A DNA stretch of 64,000 nucleotides from Carex sylvatica (lineage: Eukaryota; Streptophyta; Magnoliopsida; Poales; Cyperaceae): the NCBI GenBank assembly GCA_964058845.1, contig CAXKVR010000138.1:1-64000 (forward strand). Reading direction: 5' to 3'. Under the pieces are notes generated by a model. It saw only the letters and a list, made by a program, of their open reading frames with translations. It was not told the origin of the DNA and made no database searches. This document shows positions 62,746-64,000 of the stretch, one piece after another. Position 1 is the stretch's first letter; the number at the start of each line of letters is the position of its first letter. A program made the translations under genes and the position numbers.

Positions 62746-62755
62746 CTATAAATAG
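62746..62755 (+). promoter_or_regulatory. TATA box of the LTR promoter
   Basis: CTATAAATAG is a near-consensus plant TATA box, about 570 bases before the LTR 3' end. Confidence 0.6.
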
Positions 62756-63319
62756 AAGCAAAATCTGGATTTTGATTATCACTCTAGTCGCCCCCTAACT
62801 TCAAAATATGAATTTTTAGATCTAGAAAAGTCATTGTTGTTTGTGCACTTGAACTGCAATATTCATATTCAATCTCAAGTTTATTCAAACAATAAACAAT
62901 CTCTCAGAGTGATCATGCGTGATCAACATTCTCACTTATTCATTTGAGCCTTTGTTGCTCACCTTGTTATCTTTGAGCCTTTAGTGCTCGTGAGCCATTC
63001 CATGCTCGAGTCGTGTGACTTTCCAGAAGATTGTAAAGGTTCACTGGTTCCACCTTATACTCCTTCTTCATTGGGTTAAGAAAGGCGTGCCATCTTGAAG
63101 ATTGCGAGCCCTGGAGACGTAGACGTTAGTGCCAACTCCGTAAATAACTCTCGTGTTAAGTGTCTCTAAACTCCACTCTTTACTTTATTATATTTTAATT
63201 TAGAACCAAGTTATTTGAGTTTCCGTCAAGAATAACTTCAACACACATTAGTTAATTTAACTTAGATTAAAAATTTAAAAATACTCTATTCATCCCCCTC
63301 TGAGTGTTTTTGAGACCAA

Positions 63320-64000
63320 CAGTCTATAAAAAATAATGATATTTAACATGTATTTTGTAACCCAAAAGGGACAATCATCTATGTATGATAAAGACAATGC
63401 TCTTTGTGTGAGAGGTTGCATGTTCGAAATCTTAAAGACAACAATTCTTTGTAGATATTAAATAGTTAGTTGGCTTGACCTCCAACTTTTACTTTAAAAA
63501 AATCATATATTTCGTCTACTTTGAGAGTTCGATCGAGTGACTTAAAATTCAACCACCTGAAATTAACAATTCTTGATGCATAATCAAATAATTAATTTGC
63601 ATGAGATTTATTAATTGTTAGGCTGTAAGTCATATTTACAAATTTACATTTCAAATTTTAATTTTATCTACACTTTAGAAAAGTAACAATACCATTTGGA
63701 CTGTCAAAATAACCATCTTCAGGTGATCTCTGCTTGTAAATGATTAACAAATGTAATTAGAAAAATCTACTCGCTTAAGATTATTCTAATGGAATGTAAG
63801 TACAGAATTAATGGAACTAAGAAATTGATTTATGTACAGTACTTGACTTCTAATATAATTAGGATATATTTTATGAGATACATTGATGTAATTTATTCCT
63901 TTGAAAATAGTTAGTTTCCAAAGATTCGTATAACCAGTCATGTCATCTCTACTATCAACCGTTGGATGTGCATCTTTTTTTTTTTTTTAATCTTAATCTT
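63320..64000. other. Intergenic DNA, nothing recognised
   Basis: AT-rich sequence without a supported gene, retroelement interior or clear repeat up to the window end. Confidence 0.55.

Larger units (their letters stand above)
62500..63319 (+). mobile_element. Copia-type LTR, 3' part (probable solo LTR)
   Basis: A TATA box at 62746 is followed by a leader with repeated GAGCCTTTGTTGCTC/GAGCCTTTAGTGCTC words (62946, 62978). The end TTCATCCCCCTCTGAGTG...GAGACCAACA at 63319 matches the usual 3' end of plant copia LTRs. No tRNA-primer site follows, so this is a solo or truncated LTR. The 5' end was not located. Confidence 0.6.

Overview
The window is nuclear DNA of a flowering plant. Three intron-containing genes have clear angiosperm orthologues: an XBAT31-type ankyrin/RING E3 ligase, a DHHC S-acyltransferase and an AP180/ANTH clathrin adaptor. 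The DNA between them is very AT-rich and packed with transposon remnants. The sequence alone does not show whether the plant is a monocot or a dicot. No prokaryotic, organellar or viral gene block, CRISPR array or convincing tRNA gene was seen.

Layout: 68-2993 (minus) is a complete eight-exon XBAT31-like gene. 3.2-11.9 kb is mostly empty AT-rich DNA with a Mutator-like foldback element (6120-7305) and a GAGCTCG-rich element (9687-10232). 11.98-15.2 kb holds a set of exon-like blocks for an unrecognised small membrane-like protein, with one out-of-phase junction. 15.2-20.2 kb is intergenic with two inverted-repeat elements. 20238-24911 (plus) is a complete eleven-exon DHHC acyltransferase gene whose cysteine-rich domain is reduced. 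25.9-27.4 kb is another foldback element with a perfect 9-bp target duplication. 29715-32082 (minus) is a complete two-exon AP180-like clathrin assembly gene.

33-53 kb has no recognisable gene. It is a graveyard of foldback MITEs, many with target-site duplications of 8-9 bp (MULE-like). Three elements of about 1.2-1.3 kb (39100-40408, 45654-46850, 49234-50392) share one palindromic AT-rich core but carry different terminal arms, and the 6120-7305 element has half of that core. 54-61 kb looks like a decayed CACTA (En/Spm) transposon with an Ulp1-protease-like remnant and a CACTACTACAAAAA end at 60929. It seems to be interrupted by a gypsy-like LTR fragment and a copia-like solo LTR. 62.5-63.3 kb is the 3' part of another copia-type LTR, with a cluster of AACCGTTA motifs just before a TATA box.

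The three intact genes act in unrelated processes (ubiquitination, protein palmitoylation, endocytosis) and show no sign of joint regulation. The most unusual material is the modular foldback family, the acyltransferase with one apparent zinc site missing, the out-of-phase gene-like remnant, and the motif array in the LTR promoter.
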